From assembly GCF_011386835.1 (NCBI RefSeq), contig NC_088801.1, positions 17,532,824 through 17,596,823 on the forward strand: a stretch of 64,000 nucleotides of DNA, given 5' to 3'. The position numbers and the translations under genes are program-made. Within the stretch, counting starts at the first letter, position 1. Each line of letters begins with the position of its first letter. Of the stretch, positions 37,476-49,100 are shown one piece after another. Under the pieces are notes generated by a model. The model was not told the DNA's origin. It made no database searches and worked only from the letters and a program-made list of their open reading frames with translations. This DNA is from Chrysemys picta bellii (Eukaryota; Chordata; Testudines; Emydidae).

Positions 37476-37480
37476 GGTCC

Positions 37481-37557
37481 TAATCTAGCAAGGTGCAGAA
37501 CTCCCTGAACTCTCACTGAAATCAGTGGGAGTTGAGCATCTTGCAGCACCAGTCCCT
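37481..37557. repeat. Short palindromic repeat, about 77 bp
   Basis: 'agcaaggtgcagaactccc' at the left pairs with 'gggagttgagcatcttgcag' at the right around 'cactgaaatcagtg'. A near-complete small palindrome of the dispersed 'aaatcagtggga' class. Confidence 0.55.
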
Positions 37558-37974
37558 GTAACGAGGGTGCTTAAGTCTTTAGCTAATTCTGCTGCTCCCT
37601 TTGCACAACTGTACAGTGTTTTGGTCCAAAATTTAGTCCCACATGTCAGGTTGACTGGCTGAAGTCTGCACTTATTCCATTTCTTTTCAAATTGCAAAAG
37701 AGCCTGAAGAATAGAAATGTTGCTGGCAATTGTCCACTTTAACACCATACTAAAATGATAGACGATTATGCATATGGCATCCTTGGGCACATTTTCAGGG
37801 GCCAACCCTGTAGTCCTTACCAAGGCAAAAGTCCAACTAAAGTTGTATCTACAGGACTGGGATTCTCTTGTGTACCCTAATTTGGTTGAATGAAATACAA
37901 AATAGGACTGTATATTATGTTGCCAACATAAGGTAAGGAAAATAAAAGAAAAATGCCCCCAAATTCTCCAGGCG

Positions 37975-38205
37975 TTTAGGGTCTGATCCCGCTCCTATTG
38001 AAATCAGTTAGAGTTCTGCAATTGACTACAATGGAAGTAGGACTGGACTTTGTGCCTCACATAAGTGCTGCTGAATCTCAGTCTCTGCTCATTTAAACCC
38101 CAATCCTCTAAACACTTGCACATATGAGTGATTTTATGTGGGTGAGTAGCCCCATAGAAATCAATGGAGCTTTTCATGTGCACTTATGCATAAACCCACT
38201 CAAAA
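37975..38205. repeat. Two worn palindromic repeats
   Basis: 37,975-38,065 carries 'gggtctgatcccgctcctat' with 'ggaagtaggactggac'. 38,100-38,205 carries 'cccaatcctctaaacacttg' with 'gtgcacttatgcataaaccc'. Both are imperfect inverted pairs around 'aaatca(g/a)t' centres. Confidence 0.4.
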
Positions 38206-38239
38206 GAGCCAGAGGAAGAGGGGGCTGTTGGTACCCCCT

Positions 38240-39310
38240 TGTAGCTTTTAGCCCAGTGGTTAGAGAGCAGCATTTCTCAACCTTTTTGATACCAGGGGCC
38301 AGCTTGCTGACTTCCTAAACTGTGTCTGGGAGATCTCAGTGACCCCATTGAGAAAGAATGGGTTAGAGCACTCACCCAGGGTGTGGAAGACCTGGGTTTA
38401 ATTCCTCTCCTCTGCCTGAAATGGACAATAGATTTGAATTTAGGTCTCTATTTCCCCATGGGGGGGGGCCCTAACCACTTGACTATGAGGTATTCTGGGA
38501 CAGGGCTCTCTCAGTGTCTGCTATCGAAGCAGTTCCACTGTGCATAAATACTTACATGTGCATTCGACCAGAGTAAGTGAGAATGACTCAGTGGCTTGGG
38601 CACTCACATGGGAGGGGGGAAAGCCAGGTTCCAACCCCCCTGGTTCCAATGCATATTTAATTGTTTATACACAGCTCCAACAGGGGACAGTGAGAGACCT
38701 GTCCCAAAATACTCCCAAACTGAGCAGTTAGGGCACTCTTCAGTGAGGGGGGCACCCAAATTCAAATCTCTTCTCCACATCAGGCAGAGGAAGGAATTTA
38801 AACGGGTTCTCCCACACCCTCAGTGAGTGCTGTAACCACTGGGCTAACTGTTATAAGGGTAGGGGAAGTTACCACTTGATTCTTCATGGGGTTTGTTTGT
38901 TTGTTTGTTTGTTTATAATAAACATGAGGAAGTGCTTAGGTGCTTCTCTGCAGGAGAGGTTCCATGGCAGTGAATGAGTGCAGATAGGTGCCTCCCTCCA
39001 AATCAGATGTAGATGCCTAACTCTTTTTGAGGGTTGCGGTGTAACCTACACCCCTCTCCTCCATATTTCCTAGTGGCTAGTTTAGGCAGCTTCCCTCTAA
39101 GTGTGCTGGCTTTTGTGGATCCCATTCTTAGCTGTCTAACTGTCCCTATGCATTGTATAGGGAGCCTGGATGTCTAACTTAGGGCTATACATTCCAGTAG
39201 GGGGCAAAGCACCACAAAAATTAGGTGCTGCCATGCTTAGTGTTGCAATGCCTACAGCCTCTTTTAAATCTAGCCCTAGGACACCTATCCTGAGCATGGA
39301 TCCATCTAGA
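38240..39310 (+). repeat. Composite tRNA-like interspersed repeat, interrupted
   Basis: Several segments resemble RNA polymerase III promoters of tRNA-derived SINEs: an A-box-like 'tagcccagtggttagag' and B-box-like 'gacctgggtttaattcctc', then repeats of 'ggcactcacatgggaggg' / 'aggttccaacccc' and 'agttagggcactct' / 'caaattcaaatctc'. A tail with 'gatgcctaactctttttgag' follows. A (GTTT)n run lies at 38,890-38,915. The direct and inverted arrangement suggests a compound element built of tRNA-like units. A small element interrupts it at 38,266-38,360. Confidence 0.45.
38266..38360. mobile_element. 95-bp hAT-like insertion inside the composite repeat
   Basis: Flanked by a perfect 8-bp direct repeat GGTTAGAG (38,258-38,265 and 38,361-38,368). 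Ends are inverted: near the left CAGCATTTCTCAACC, at the right in reverse complement CATTCTTTCTCAATG. Removing it restores 'agtggttagagcactca', the uninterrupted tRNA-like motif found elsewhere in the host repeat. The 'tttctcaacc' end is common among hAT elements. Confidence 0.7.
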
Positions 39311-39660
39311 CAGACCCTTACAGATTGTGGGGCCTTAGTAATGAGGCCAAAATGAGTGGCAAGGAGGGAGCAAAAGGAGACATTTGGTAGTACTTAGAAT
39401 GAAGAAGGGATCTTGCCTATTTATACTGAATTTCAACTGGGGTCAGATGTAGTATATGCTGACTCACCCTCAGATGTTTGACAACGGGAGCTTCCTTCCA
39501 CCTCCTACCTCAGGAAGAGTGCTTTGTTTTCCCAACAGATATATCAGTAAGTAGAGGAAAGTAGTAATAAAAAAAAGATGTCTAGAGCTTTCTATGGCCA
39601 GTATTGTGATTAGGTGGCTTTTTGGGGGAATAGACGGTATATCTGAAATTACACTCAATA

Positions 39661-39900
39661 GGGTGGTCTTCTGGTTAAGGCATGGGACAGGGAACTGGAA
39701 GATCCAGAATTTGTTCTAAGCCTTTCAACAGAGTGCCTGTGCAGTCTTTGGTAGGTCACCTCTGTGCATCAGTCCCTCCTCCGTAAAATGGGGATACTAC
39801 AATTGCAACTCACGAAGCTGAGTTCAGTAGTGATTGCAAAGCACATTATGATCCTTGGATGGAAGGCACTAAAGAAATACAAAGTACTATTAATAGCACT
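39661..39900 (+). repeat. MIR-like SINE
   Basis: Order: 'ggtcttctggttaaggcatg', 'ggaactggaagatccagaat', 'ggtaggtcacctctgtgc', 'tccgtaaaatggggatac', 'gcaaagcacattatgatcc', 'aaatacaaagtactatta'. It fits a nearly full-length MIR-like SINE in sense orientation with a reptile-type 3' tail. Confidence 0.65.
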
Positions 39901-42900
39901 TATTAGGGCAGCCCCTTTCAGTAGTGGTTCAACATTGTTACTTATCATTCACTGTTTACAGCTTCCAAAAATAAGTAAAATAAAAATGCTACTGTTCCTG
40001 TTGTAGTAGAATACATCTCATTTTACCTAAATGGTTACAATGGATGATTTACAAACTTTTAAACTTTCTATGCTTCCAGAGCCAGTACAGAGATTAAAAG
40101 TAAAACCATATTAATTTTTCCCTAAATCTAAGTATAGATGAGTAGGAAGTACAACTTCATAAGGAAACTATGTTAACTATTTGAATGAATTTTGATTGTC
40201 CTAAAATGACACTAACTTAGGAACCACCATAAAAACTTCGTCAGTCAACTGATGAAAAATATTTATGATTCTTCTTTGTTTTATAATCAGAGTGTAATTT
40301 TACAGTTACATTGAAAAAAAGTCAGGTTAGCATAACCATCACATGCAAACATAAAATTTAGAATCAAAGTTGTGATTTTTCTATTACCCTTGCTATATGG
40401 GACTATTAGCCACACTTGAAACAGATTCAGATGTCTGACTGTAATTATTGCTAGTAACTGCATACTTGCTGCCATTATAATTAAACCTAAACCACAAGTA
40501 GTAATACTGAAACATAATGCAATGTTTTTAAAAGAAAAGAAGCTTTGCAAATATGATAAAACAGCAAAAGCCTTACTTGCAGTTGTTCAATTAAAACATG
40601 CCACAGTCCTAGAGAAATCAGAACCATAAGAAGTCTTTGCAGTCCAGAAATTCTCTTGAATGTATCCAGTAGTTATTTACCAAGCTTTAAAACTCTGTGG
40701 TCAGAAGAACAGGGTTAGCTTTCTAGACCATCCACAAAGTCCTACAGTAACTGCAGACATGAAGTTTGTTGGTAGTTGGCTTTTCTGCTGTTATGTAGTT
40801 GCTCGGTACTTGTAAATACAAGCTCTGTGGACAAAGTCCCAAATGACATCACTGGCAGCTGCTTATTGTTGAGTCTTTATTAACTGACTGTCAAAAAAGA
40901 AAAGAGAAGGGGAGGGGGGAAAAAGCACAACTATCTTCCCTGCAGCACAATTTGCATCTTAGTAGGAGCCTCAGTTCTACATAAGTAAATATTTCTAGTT
41001 ACCCAAATTATGATTTCTGATGACCAATAGTCAGTGTGTGCATGAAAAACAGAAAATTAAGTACAGCCTAATCAACTTATAAAATGGAAAGAGGGAGATT
41101 TAAATGACAGCAGTAGCTTTATCAGGATTTATTCCTGAATACTTCTAGTATGTGTGTGCATATAGAATTACATACAGGAACATATATAAAAGGAAACCTA
41201 GAGTCGATGTCAGTATGTGCTGAAATTGAATATTCAGCTAAGTTCTCATTGTAGAAAAATAACTTTCAGAGTCAGCTCTGATGTTTTGCTTTATTTAGCA
41301 CTTATTTTTATCACACCATGACTTACAAGATCGTTTCATATTTAATTTCATCGACATTTTTAAAGACTTAATAAAATCCTATTTAATCCCTCACTTTTAA
41401 AAGGTGAAAATATAAAGAGCAAGGGAGATAAATGGCAAAGGCAGACAGTCCGTCAAAACTAGGTGGTAAGGACATAAAGTACTGACCTTTCTCTCTTGGG
41501 GACTGTGGTTGAAACAAAATGGTGTTTTAAAAGTGAAATGATTATGACAGATTCTATTCAGTCCCCACCAATCTGTAGAACACACATCACAAAACTAGCA
41601 CTGCCACTAATTTGGCCAAATGCCTTGTCTTGGGAATTTCTGCTAAAGGAGAAGTCTAGAGCAGGACTGGCATGAAGTCTGGATCTTGACTCCTGTTTCT
41701 CAGAAGTTGATCCTTTCAAGTCAGAACTTGGAACACAGGAAGGGCACTGTGTAAGAATTGCAACTGCCTGCACTATATCTGCAATCTGTTTATATTTCAA
41801 CAGGGAGGAACTTCAATATTGGGAAATATACCTTGATTCATCTTTAGAAAACAAAAATGCAGATTCAACCACAGACTGAAAGATTGAAGAACAGTTTAGA
41901 GCCAAAATAAAGTTGTATTTTTGTTTGCAAATTTCTCAGCCACTTTCTAAGCCATCATCCTACACTCCTGCATCTCTTCAGAGACTAAAACTTGGGTCAG
42001 ATTCTCAGCTGGTGGCAGTCAGTATAGCTATATCAATATACACTGGCTAAGACAAGCTATGCCAATTTACACCAGCTAAAGATCTGGCCCCTAGCCTGCC
42101 TTAATGATGAAAGGGCTCTCTTTTGCCAATATTTACCCCTGGGTTTAGTGATTGCACAACAGCAGTGTATCTTGCTATCTTGAGTAGAAGTCAAAGGGGC
42201 TGCTCACAGCAGTAAGGACTACACCAGGTAAGCTCTGTTGTCTTTTCTAATGCACTGTTTTACCTAGGACAGAAGATCTGGAACAAGAAGACAGGGTGGT
42301 CTCCTCCTGAAAATGGAGGTGATTGATGTAAAGTCTCCCTAGAATTTCTCCATGTGTGTCTGTATAGCTCCTAACCCATATAAGGCACTAGTAGTTCTAC
42401 TACTATAGTATTACTTACTGCCTACCTCACAATGGTGTCGTTGCAAGCCTGCTTCCGTTAAAGTCAGGGAGCAAAATTCCCATTGACTTTAATGGAAGGA
42501 AGGTGGGTCCTAATTTGAAATAATGGGCAGGGAGTTACACGAGTAGTCCCACTGAAACCAATGGGACAATTTGCAAATGCTCACCAGTGCGAAGCCCACA
42601 ATCTGACTCATAACATTTGCAAAGCACTTTGAAGATGAATATGCTTCAGTGAGAAGTGTTACAACACAACATAAGTAAAGAATGTGGATTTCAACTCCTA
42701 AGACTACTTTACACCCCAGCCCTGCAGGCAAGTGGTATAGCAGAGAATTCCACTTAAGCAAATGTTAATAGGACTCTGTACAGCTGCACTGGTCTGTTAA
42801 TCAAGCCTTAGATTGTTCTAACAGGAACAAACCCATCCGTAATCCGGAGTGGTTAAATTTAGTGTAAATCTGATGCTAATTTACAATGTGATTTTCTCAG

Positions 42901-43420
42901 AGTTACTTGGCGCTTCCATTGCAAAGATTTATATGCATTAATAAAATTGCAAAACACAGGTTAAATTCCTACACATTTGAAAACAAAATCAGTTTGTAAC
43001 CTGACACGAAGGGGAACCCACAGAAAAAAGAGTGAATTGGCATTTCATAAATTAAGACTACTAGTTTTCAAATGCTTATTCATCTAAATGAAATGATCAA
43101 AATTTATATTTTCACGAGACAATTATTGTCTCATGAACAAAAAACCACACACAAACACACACACACACAAAGACAGCACTTACAGAACAAGATTCTGTTC
43201 CCAATAAATATTTGTGTTGCTCATCCTAGTTCTGGTACATTTTACAGTATGGGTACTTACAAATCACTAGGAAACTTTAGGGCATTTCTAAGTTGGATAC
43301 TGGCACACATGACCAGATCACTTCCCCAACTAGAGCAGTGCAGAGGATCTATTGGTCAGATCCCCCCTGTTGCACAGGAATAGGTTGGCCCTGGTAGAAC
43401 AGGACCCCAAATCTTTTAGA
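39901..43420. other. AT-rich non-coding stretch with minor repeats
   Basis: No gene supported. About 42,330-42,440 looks like an antisense MIR-like piece ('ggcactagtagttctact', 'actgcctacctcacaatgg'). 42,440-42,615 has two short palindromic repeats around 'attgactttaatgg' and 'ctgaaaccaatggg'. A short CA run occurs at about 43,147-43,168. Confidence 0.4.
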
Positions 43421-43425
43421 CCCTC

Positions 43426-44108
43426 TGTCACGGAGTCCCCAGGCGATGCTCTGGAACTGCTCCCCACAAAGCCAGTCAGGACTTTGGGGAGCCTCCTCTC
43501 CCTTGGAGCAGATTGTCTTCAGGGCAAGAAGCTCACACGGCTTCACCTCCTGGGTCTCTCCTGGGAGCATTCAGCATATGCCTCTCCGTGCGCTTCCCAC
43601 AGCGAGTCCGCCCAGGCGGGGTCCTGGGGAAGCCAGAGGTCCTGCACGCACCCCCACTTTGCAGTCAGACATGACTCTCAGCCAGCCAGTAAAACAGAGG
43701 TTTATTAGATGACAGGAACACGTCTAAAACAGAGCTTATAGGTACAGTGGCGAACGAGACCCCTCGGCCGGGTCTATTCTGGGGTTCAGAGAGCCAGACA
43801 CCCACGTCTGCCCTCACTCTTAGTCCCCAGGTAGCTCCAACTCTGAAACCCCCTCCAGCCCCTCCTTCTCTTGGCTTTGTCTCTTTCCTGGGCCAGGAGG
43901 TCACCTGATCTCTTTGCTCACCGTTAGCTATTTCCTTGCAGGGGGGGGGAAGGGGCCCTGGCCATTTGTTGTCAGGGAGACAGAGTGTCAGTGATTTATG
44001 TACACTGGCCTTTCCCCACCACCTAAAGACTTAAGAAATGCATAGGGGAAACTGAGGCACCCACACAGTATTCAGAGGAAACATTAAGAACAGTCCCACT
44101 TTGTCACA
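43426..44108 (-). mobile_element. Solo LTR, 683 bp, family C (antisense)
   Basis: Begins TGTCACGGAG and ends TTTGTCACA on the plus strand, so on the minus strand it runs TGTGACAAAG...CCGTGACA with TG...CA ends. A perfect 5-bp direct repeat CCCTC flanks it (43,421-43,425 and 44,109-44,113). On the minus strand an AATAAA lies at 43,701-43,706. GC-rich relative to its surroundings. No retroviral genes adjoin; a solo LTR. Frames of up to 118 codons cross it but show no known motif. Confidence 0.85.
43701..43706 (-). terminator. LTR polyadenylation signal (minus strand)
   Basis: TTTATT on the plus strand gives AATAAA on the minus strand, about 275 bp before the LTR 3' end. Confidence 0.55.
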
Positions 44109-44113
44109 CCCTC

Positions 44114-45205
44114 CACCTCAACTTCTTTTACAACTGGATCCTATGTGACTTGCCCAAGATAAAAATCTGCAGGTGAGACCTGAATATAGATTTCTTTATT
44201 CCTGTGCTCAGCTACCAGACTATCCTTTCTAAATAGACTAGGAAGAGATTTTCCATGTCAAGGGAGACAGGCTAGACCTCTTTCTAGGGGAGTGACCATT
44301 ATACATCATTTTGCACTGTCAGAGCATTTATCAATTTAATTTCTGTTCTATGACACCACAAGACACAGCCACCTAAGCTTGTTTTGGTGCAAAGGTGACA
44401 GGATTTGTTAGAGAGCAAGATTCACAGATTAAAATTCAATCACTGACTAAACATTGGCTACCAGAAGATGAAATACTTAAGGTCATAAAACATAGTGGTC
44501 CCTACTGGAACCAATACACTGTAGGCAGACTCTATCCACACATCTAAGCAGCAAATTTATTATAGCTTGCTTTGTATGGAGGCAGTGGAAATGAGGGATT
44601 TATGTATAAAGAACTGGTGAGACAACAAAATTACTCAATTCACACAGGTATTAGGCACTTTTCATCAATTACGTTTCCCTATCACAGTATACTCAGCTTC
44701 TGTTAGAACCCAACTGTGTTCTAATAAGCCCTTATATCTCACTGAATGTGTTAGTTTTAAATTCAGGAAGCCCTTAATGAAGCCAAAATAAAACAAAATC
44801 TGGTCTTCACATTGTATTTCCACCATTCAGGGACTGGAATACCATGAGAAGACCAGATCAAGTTATTTTAGCACCACAAAAGGCTCTGGAGGCATTATGA
44901 AAGGTTCATGTAATCACATATACATATAAAAGGCCCAAATACCCAACACCTCAGTACTAGATTCCATACATACACCCATTTCCTACCAACACATCACCCC
45001 AAATGGGGCGGATCCTGATTAGTTAGGTGTCCATCTTTTCTGCCAGTGCAGCACCCTAGCAGCTGAGATTCCCTGGTGGTCAAGCCACCAGTGAGAAGGC
45101 TGGAAGGAGAGCATTTTCAGTGAGGTATCCTCAACTGTAGCACATGTATCCTGCTTTGGTTCATTAAAGTCTGAATTTGTTGACCTTTAGGACACACTGT
45201 GAATC
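44114..45205. other. Non-coding stretch, nothing recognised
   Basis: AT-rich, no coding-like frame or repeat boundary noticed. Confidence 0.4.
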
Positions 45206-45208
45206 TTA

Positions 45209-45439
45209 GGGATTGTCTACACTACCACCTAAGTCCAAGTAAGTTACATCACTCAGGGGTGTGAAAAAAACAATCCCTGAGTGACGTAACTTACATCAAC
45301 TAAAAGCAGTGTCTACACCGCGCTATGTTGGTGGGAGACACTCTCCCATCAACATAGCACATCTTCACCAGACCCGCTAAATCAGCTCCATTGCATCGAT
45401 GCAGCGGTGCTGATTTAGTGTGGTAGTGAAGACAAGCCC
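45209..45439. mobile_element. 231-bp Harbinger-like MITE
   Basis: Ends GGGATTGTCTACACTACCAC and, in reverse complement, GGGCTTGTCTTCACTACCAC: 18 of 20 match. Flanked by TTA on both sides (45,206-45,208; 45,440-45,442), the 3-bp TSD typical of PIF/Harbinger elements. An inner hairpin pairs 'gtaagttacatcactcaggg' (about 45,240) with 'ccctgagtgacgtaacttac' (about 45,275), and a second pairs 'gctatgttggtgggaga' with 'ctcccatcaacatagc'. No transposase. A TA-only TSD (Tc1/mariner) cannot be fully excluded. Confidence 0.7.
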
Positions 45440-45442
45440 TTA

Positions 45443-46719
45443 TTTGTTCTCCCAGGCTATTCCTGGGGGTGAGGCAGGACAAGCCGATCGGTGGATGCAG
45501 TAGCAGCAGTTACATTTTAGAGGGCTACTCTGCTGGACATTATTCCTAACTGGCTGTATTTCTATACAAAATGTACATTCACCCAGACCACTGAACAGGT
45601 GGTGCTTCTTTCTTAATTGACAAACGGATTCTCCTGAATATGTCAAATTCAGCTCTCTCATACACCGGTGGAAACCTGGAGTGCCTCCTGGAAATCAAAG
45701 AACTTTCCCCAGATTTACACGGTGGCATTTGAGACCAGAATTTGGTCCTACACTTTTAAAACCTTTTGAACACTCACTTTAGCCAACATAAATAAGTCCT
45801 GAACAGCATGACAATACAAACGCCTAAACATACCTTGGGTCCTAGCACATTCACTTAGTAAACATTTTCAGAGCCTACTAGCTGGGGTGTAGCAAGCAGA
45901 CAGGACAAACAAGGGAGCTGAGTGAAAATATGTGAAAAGGGTGTGTGGGAGTAGGATACGCATCTTCTTAGATTCTCATTGTCAACACCCGATCTTCACT
46001 TGAAACCGTTTGATCAGCCTTGGAAGCTTTTGATCACCAGGGCAGTTTTGTTGTTTTCCCTGCTAGGTGATTTCTCAAAGTTCACTCTACCTCCCCTGCA
46101 TGCCAAGGAAAGTGAAGAGGTAAGAGAAGTCTTTAGCAAGGCAAGGCTTTCTTGCTGTAACAAACAATAGATTTCTCCTCAGACTGCAGAGAAAGCCGCT
46201 AACAATATTTAATAACAGTAAACTGCCCTCTGATTGGCTATTCCACAATCTAATGGAGTAATAGTGCAGTATAAATCTAGCTTGTCTGTGGTAAGTGGTC
46301 TCAAAGTGAACTCGGGGGATAAGTACATGCACTTAGAATGGCATCTCCAAAGTCTTTCCAATACTTGATTGATAGCTTTATGGGATGACCTGTGCATTCC
46401 CCAGATCTTTATTAACCTTTCTAGTACCTTAGGAGGTGATTCAGCATATAGTGCATCATGCAAAGGTGCATTTGTGCAAGAATATCTCCTCCAACTCAAT
46501 TCCTGCACCATCCAAAATCTTATCCTTAATTACAAAGATGAAGCCTTGATAGCAGATACTGACATGAAACATAAAGGACTAATATGAAAGATTTCCTCCA
46601 ACATTTTTAGCTGTTAGGGAACCTAAAATGAACCTATCAGTTCTGCCAGCTACAACAGTGATATGCAACCAATTTCTAATGCTTCTGTGAGGCTCCCTCA
46701 CCACTCCTACAAAAGTATT
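45443..46719. other. Non-coding stretch, nothing recognised
   Basis: No coding-like frame and no repeat termini noticed between the Harbinger-like MITE and the hAT-like element. Confidence 0.4.
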
Positions 46720-46727
46720 GTGCTGAG

Positions 46728-46979
46728 CAGGGCCGGCTCCAGGGTTTTTGCTGCCCCAAGCAGCGGGGGGGGAAGGGGGGGCGGGAGCCGTGATTGCGAT
46801 CCGCGGCAGCTCCACCGTGCCGCTTTCTTTGGCAGCGGCAATTTGGCAGCAGGTCCTTCCTTCCAAGAGGGACCGAGGGACCCTCCGCCAAATTGCCACC
46901 AAAGAGCCCGACATGCCGCCCCTTCCCCTTGGCTGCCCCAAGCACCTGCTTGCTCAGCTGGTGCCTGGAGCCGGCCCTG
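46728..46979 (-). mobile_element. 252-bp hAT-like MITE, family B (copy 2)
   Basis: A perfect 16-bp terminal inverted repeat CAGGGCCGGCTCCAGG closes both ends, and a perfect 8-bp TSD GTGCTGAG flanks it (46,720-46,727; 46,980-46,987). Inside, on the minus strand, 'gcaggtgcttggggcagcc' and 'aaggacctgctgccaaattg' match copy 1 at 34.7 kb. Very GC-rich against an AT-rich background. Overlapping frames on both strands are repeat-derived. Confidence 0.88.
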
Positions 46980-46987
46980 GTGCTGAG

Positions 46988-47948
46988 AGCCTTTCTATTG
47001 TGCCAGGGATCATCTGGGTTCAGAATATCATGACCATTACCCTTAAAGAACATTTGCTTTCACAAGAAAACATTTTGTGAAGCTGCCTCGTAAACTCACA
47101 ACAAGAATACACACGTTTTAAGCCAGGCTTGAGAGTTCTATTTGTGTCACAGTTCGTGACAGTCGCAGTGAATGGAACTTTAAATTCCCCCCTCCACACC
47201 CAACAGCAATCAAGATTTTTCCCCCCCATTTTAATGTTTAATTAAATGCAGGTAACATACAAAACTGGTTCGGGGTAATTTAAAGGTTTAAACCACTCTT
47301 CTTTTCCGTCTCTCCTCCTCCCGCCCCCTTTTGTCCCTGGAACTATTACAATTATTCAAACACTAAGGGCCTGATCCACAGTTCATTGAAGTCAATGGCA
47401 ATGACTTTATTGGGCTTTGGGTCAGGCCCAAAGAAAGAACACCCCAAGGCCCAAATCCTGCAAAGGTTTAGGCACATGCTCAAAGTTAAGCACATGTGTA
47501 AGTCTTTGAAGGTTCAGGGCCCTGGCTCCAGGCCTGAAATGAGTTAGGCAAAGCTTGACATCCGTTACACATAGGAGCAGTCCCAGTGGGGCTGTTGTAA
47601 GCGGTCTCTAGTAAGCGATGAGACTTAGAATGTCTCAACCCCCACAGTCTGATTCCATTGGGAGTGCTGAGATGCCTACAGCTCAGCATGTGTCTAAGTG
47701 ACAGCACGATTGAGGCCTTAATGAGAACATTGACTGATTTGAGCTCACACTCCTCCGTTCTGGACATATCACTCTCTGTCCAAAAGCATAGGTGTTACTG
47801 TGCGAAACACACATTCCTCTAGATGCAGGCATCTGGCTTCTTGGCAACCTGGTTGTGACAAGTTCCACAGCAGCTGTGATGGCTCTCTGGTCTTTCAGGT
47901 GATTAAATGGTCTTGTTGTCTGGACTACCTTGTATTCCTGGATGAGAG
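46988..47948. other. Non-coding stretch with two palindromic repeats
   Basis: 47,368-47,430: 'gggcctgatccacag' pairs with 'ctttgggtcaggccc' around 'attgaagtcaatgg'. 47,440-47,522: 'ggcccaaatcctgcaaagg' pairs with 'ctttgaaggttcagggcc' around 'gctcaaagttaagcacat'. Both are small fold-back repeats in tandem. Nothing else is recognised. Confidence 0.5.
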
Positions 47949-49095
47949 TGTGACGAGTTGGGTCACAGAGATCCCCTTGGGACTGTCACCTGATGGGCTG
48001 AGACTACCTCTGAGCCCATTTTCCCTGCCAGCTTCGGACTTCAGAACCCTATCTTGTTGAGCCAGAAACACAACCCTGCTGCAAACCAGACCCAGGTCTG
48101 AACCATGTCCTCCAAAAGCTGCAGACTTAACTGAAAACAGCTTACAAAGTTCTCTAGCACCCAGACACCCAGTTCCCAATGGGGTCCAAACCCCAAATAA
48201 ATCAGTTTTACTCTGTATAAAGTTTATACTGGGTAAACTCATAAATTGTCCGCCCTCTATAACACTGATAGAGAGATATGCACAGCTGTTTGCTCCCCCA
48301 GGAATTACTTACTTACTCTGGGTTAATTTATAAGAAAAAGTAATTTTATTAAATATAAAAAGTAGGATTTAAGTGTTCCAAGTAATAACAGACAGAACGA
48401 AGTAAGTTACCACGCAAAATAAAGCAAAACATGCATGTCTAAGCCTAATACATTAAGAAATTGATTACAGATAAACTCTCACCCTCAGAGATGTTCCAAT
48501 AAGCTTCTTTCACAGACTGGACTCCTTCCTAGTCTGGGCCCAATCATTTCCCCTGGTACAGTCCTTGTTCCATCTCAGGTGGTAGCTAGGGGATTTCTCA
48601 TGACTGCAGCCTCCTTTGTTCTGTTCCACCCCTTATATAGCTTTGGCACAAGGCAGGAATCTTTTGTCTCTCTGGGTCTCCACCTCTCCTTCTAAATGGA
48701 AAAGCCCCAGGTTTAAGATGGATTTCATTACCGGGTGACATGGTCACATGTACTGTGAGACTCATTCTTCCCGGCCCAACTCACAGGAAGGCTTTCAAGT
48801 AAACAGAGCCATCTACAGTCAATTGTCCTGGTTAATGGGAGCCATCAAGATTCCAAACCACCATTAATGGCCCGCACTTTGCATATTTACAATAGGACCT
48901 CAGAGTTATATTTCATATTTTTAGTTTCAGATACAAGAATGATACATTTATATAAACAGGATGTCCACACTCAGTAGATTATAAACTTTGTAATGATACC
49001 TTACAAGAGACCTTTTGCATGAAATATATTCCAGTTACATTATATTCACACTCATTAGCATATTTTCATAAAATCATATGGAGTGCAATGTCACA
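47949..49095 (-). mobile_element. Solo LTR, 1.15 kb, family A (copy 3, antisense)
   Basis: Begins TGTGACG and ends TGTCACA, with a perfect 5-bp TSD GAGAG on both sides (47,944-47,948; 49,096-49,100). Co-linear with 20,890-22,040 over its whole length, including 'gagactacctctgagcccat', the 'ccttatatagctttggcac' TATA region (minus strand) and the 'catttacaatagga' region. No internal retroviral genes adjoin it. The intact TSD shows a single solo-LTR locus. Confidence 0.85.
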
Positions 49096-49100
49096 GAGAG

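Noticed and set aside
38240..38420. True tRNA gene
   Set aside because: A- and B-box-like strings occur but the spacing is broken by an insertion and no anticodon stem forms by eye.
43352..43904. 118-, 88- and 79-codon frames
   Set aside because: They fall in the solo LTR, overlap in several frames and show no motif.
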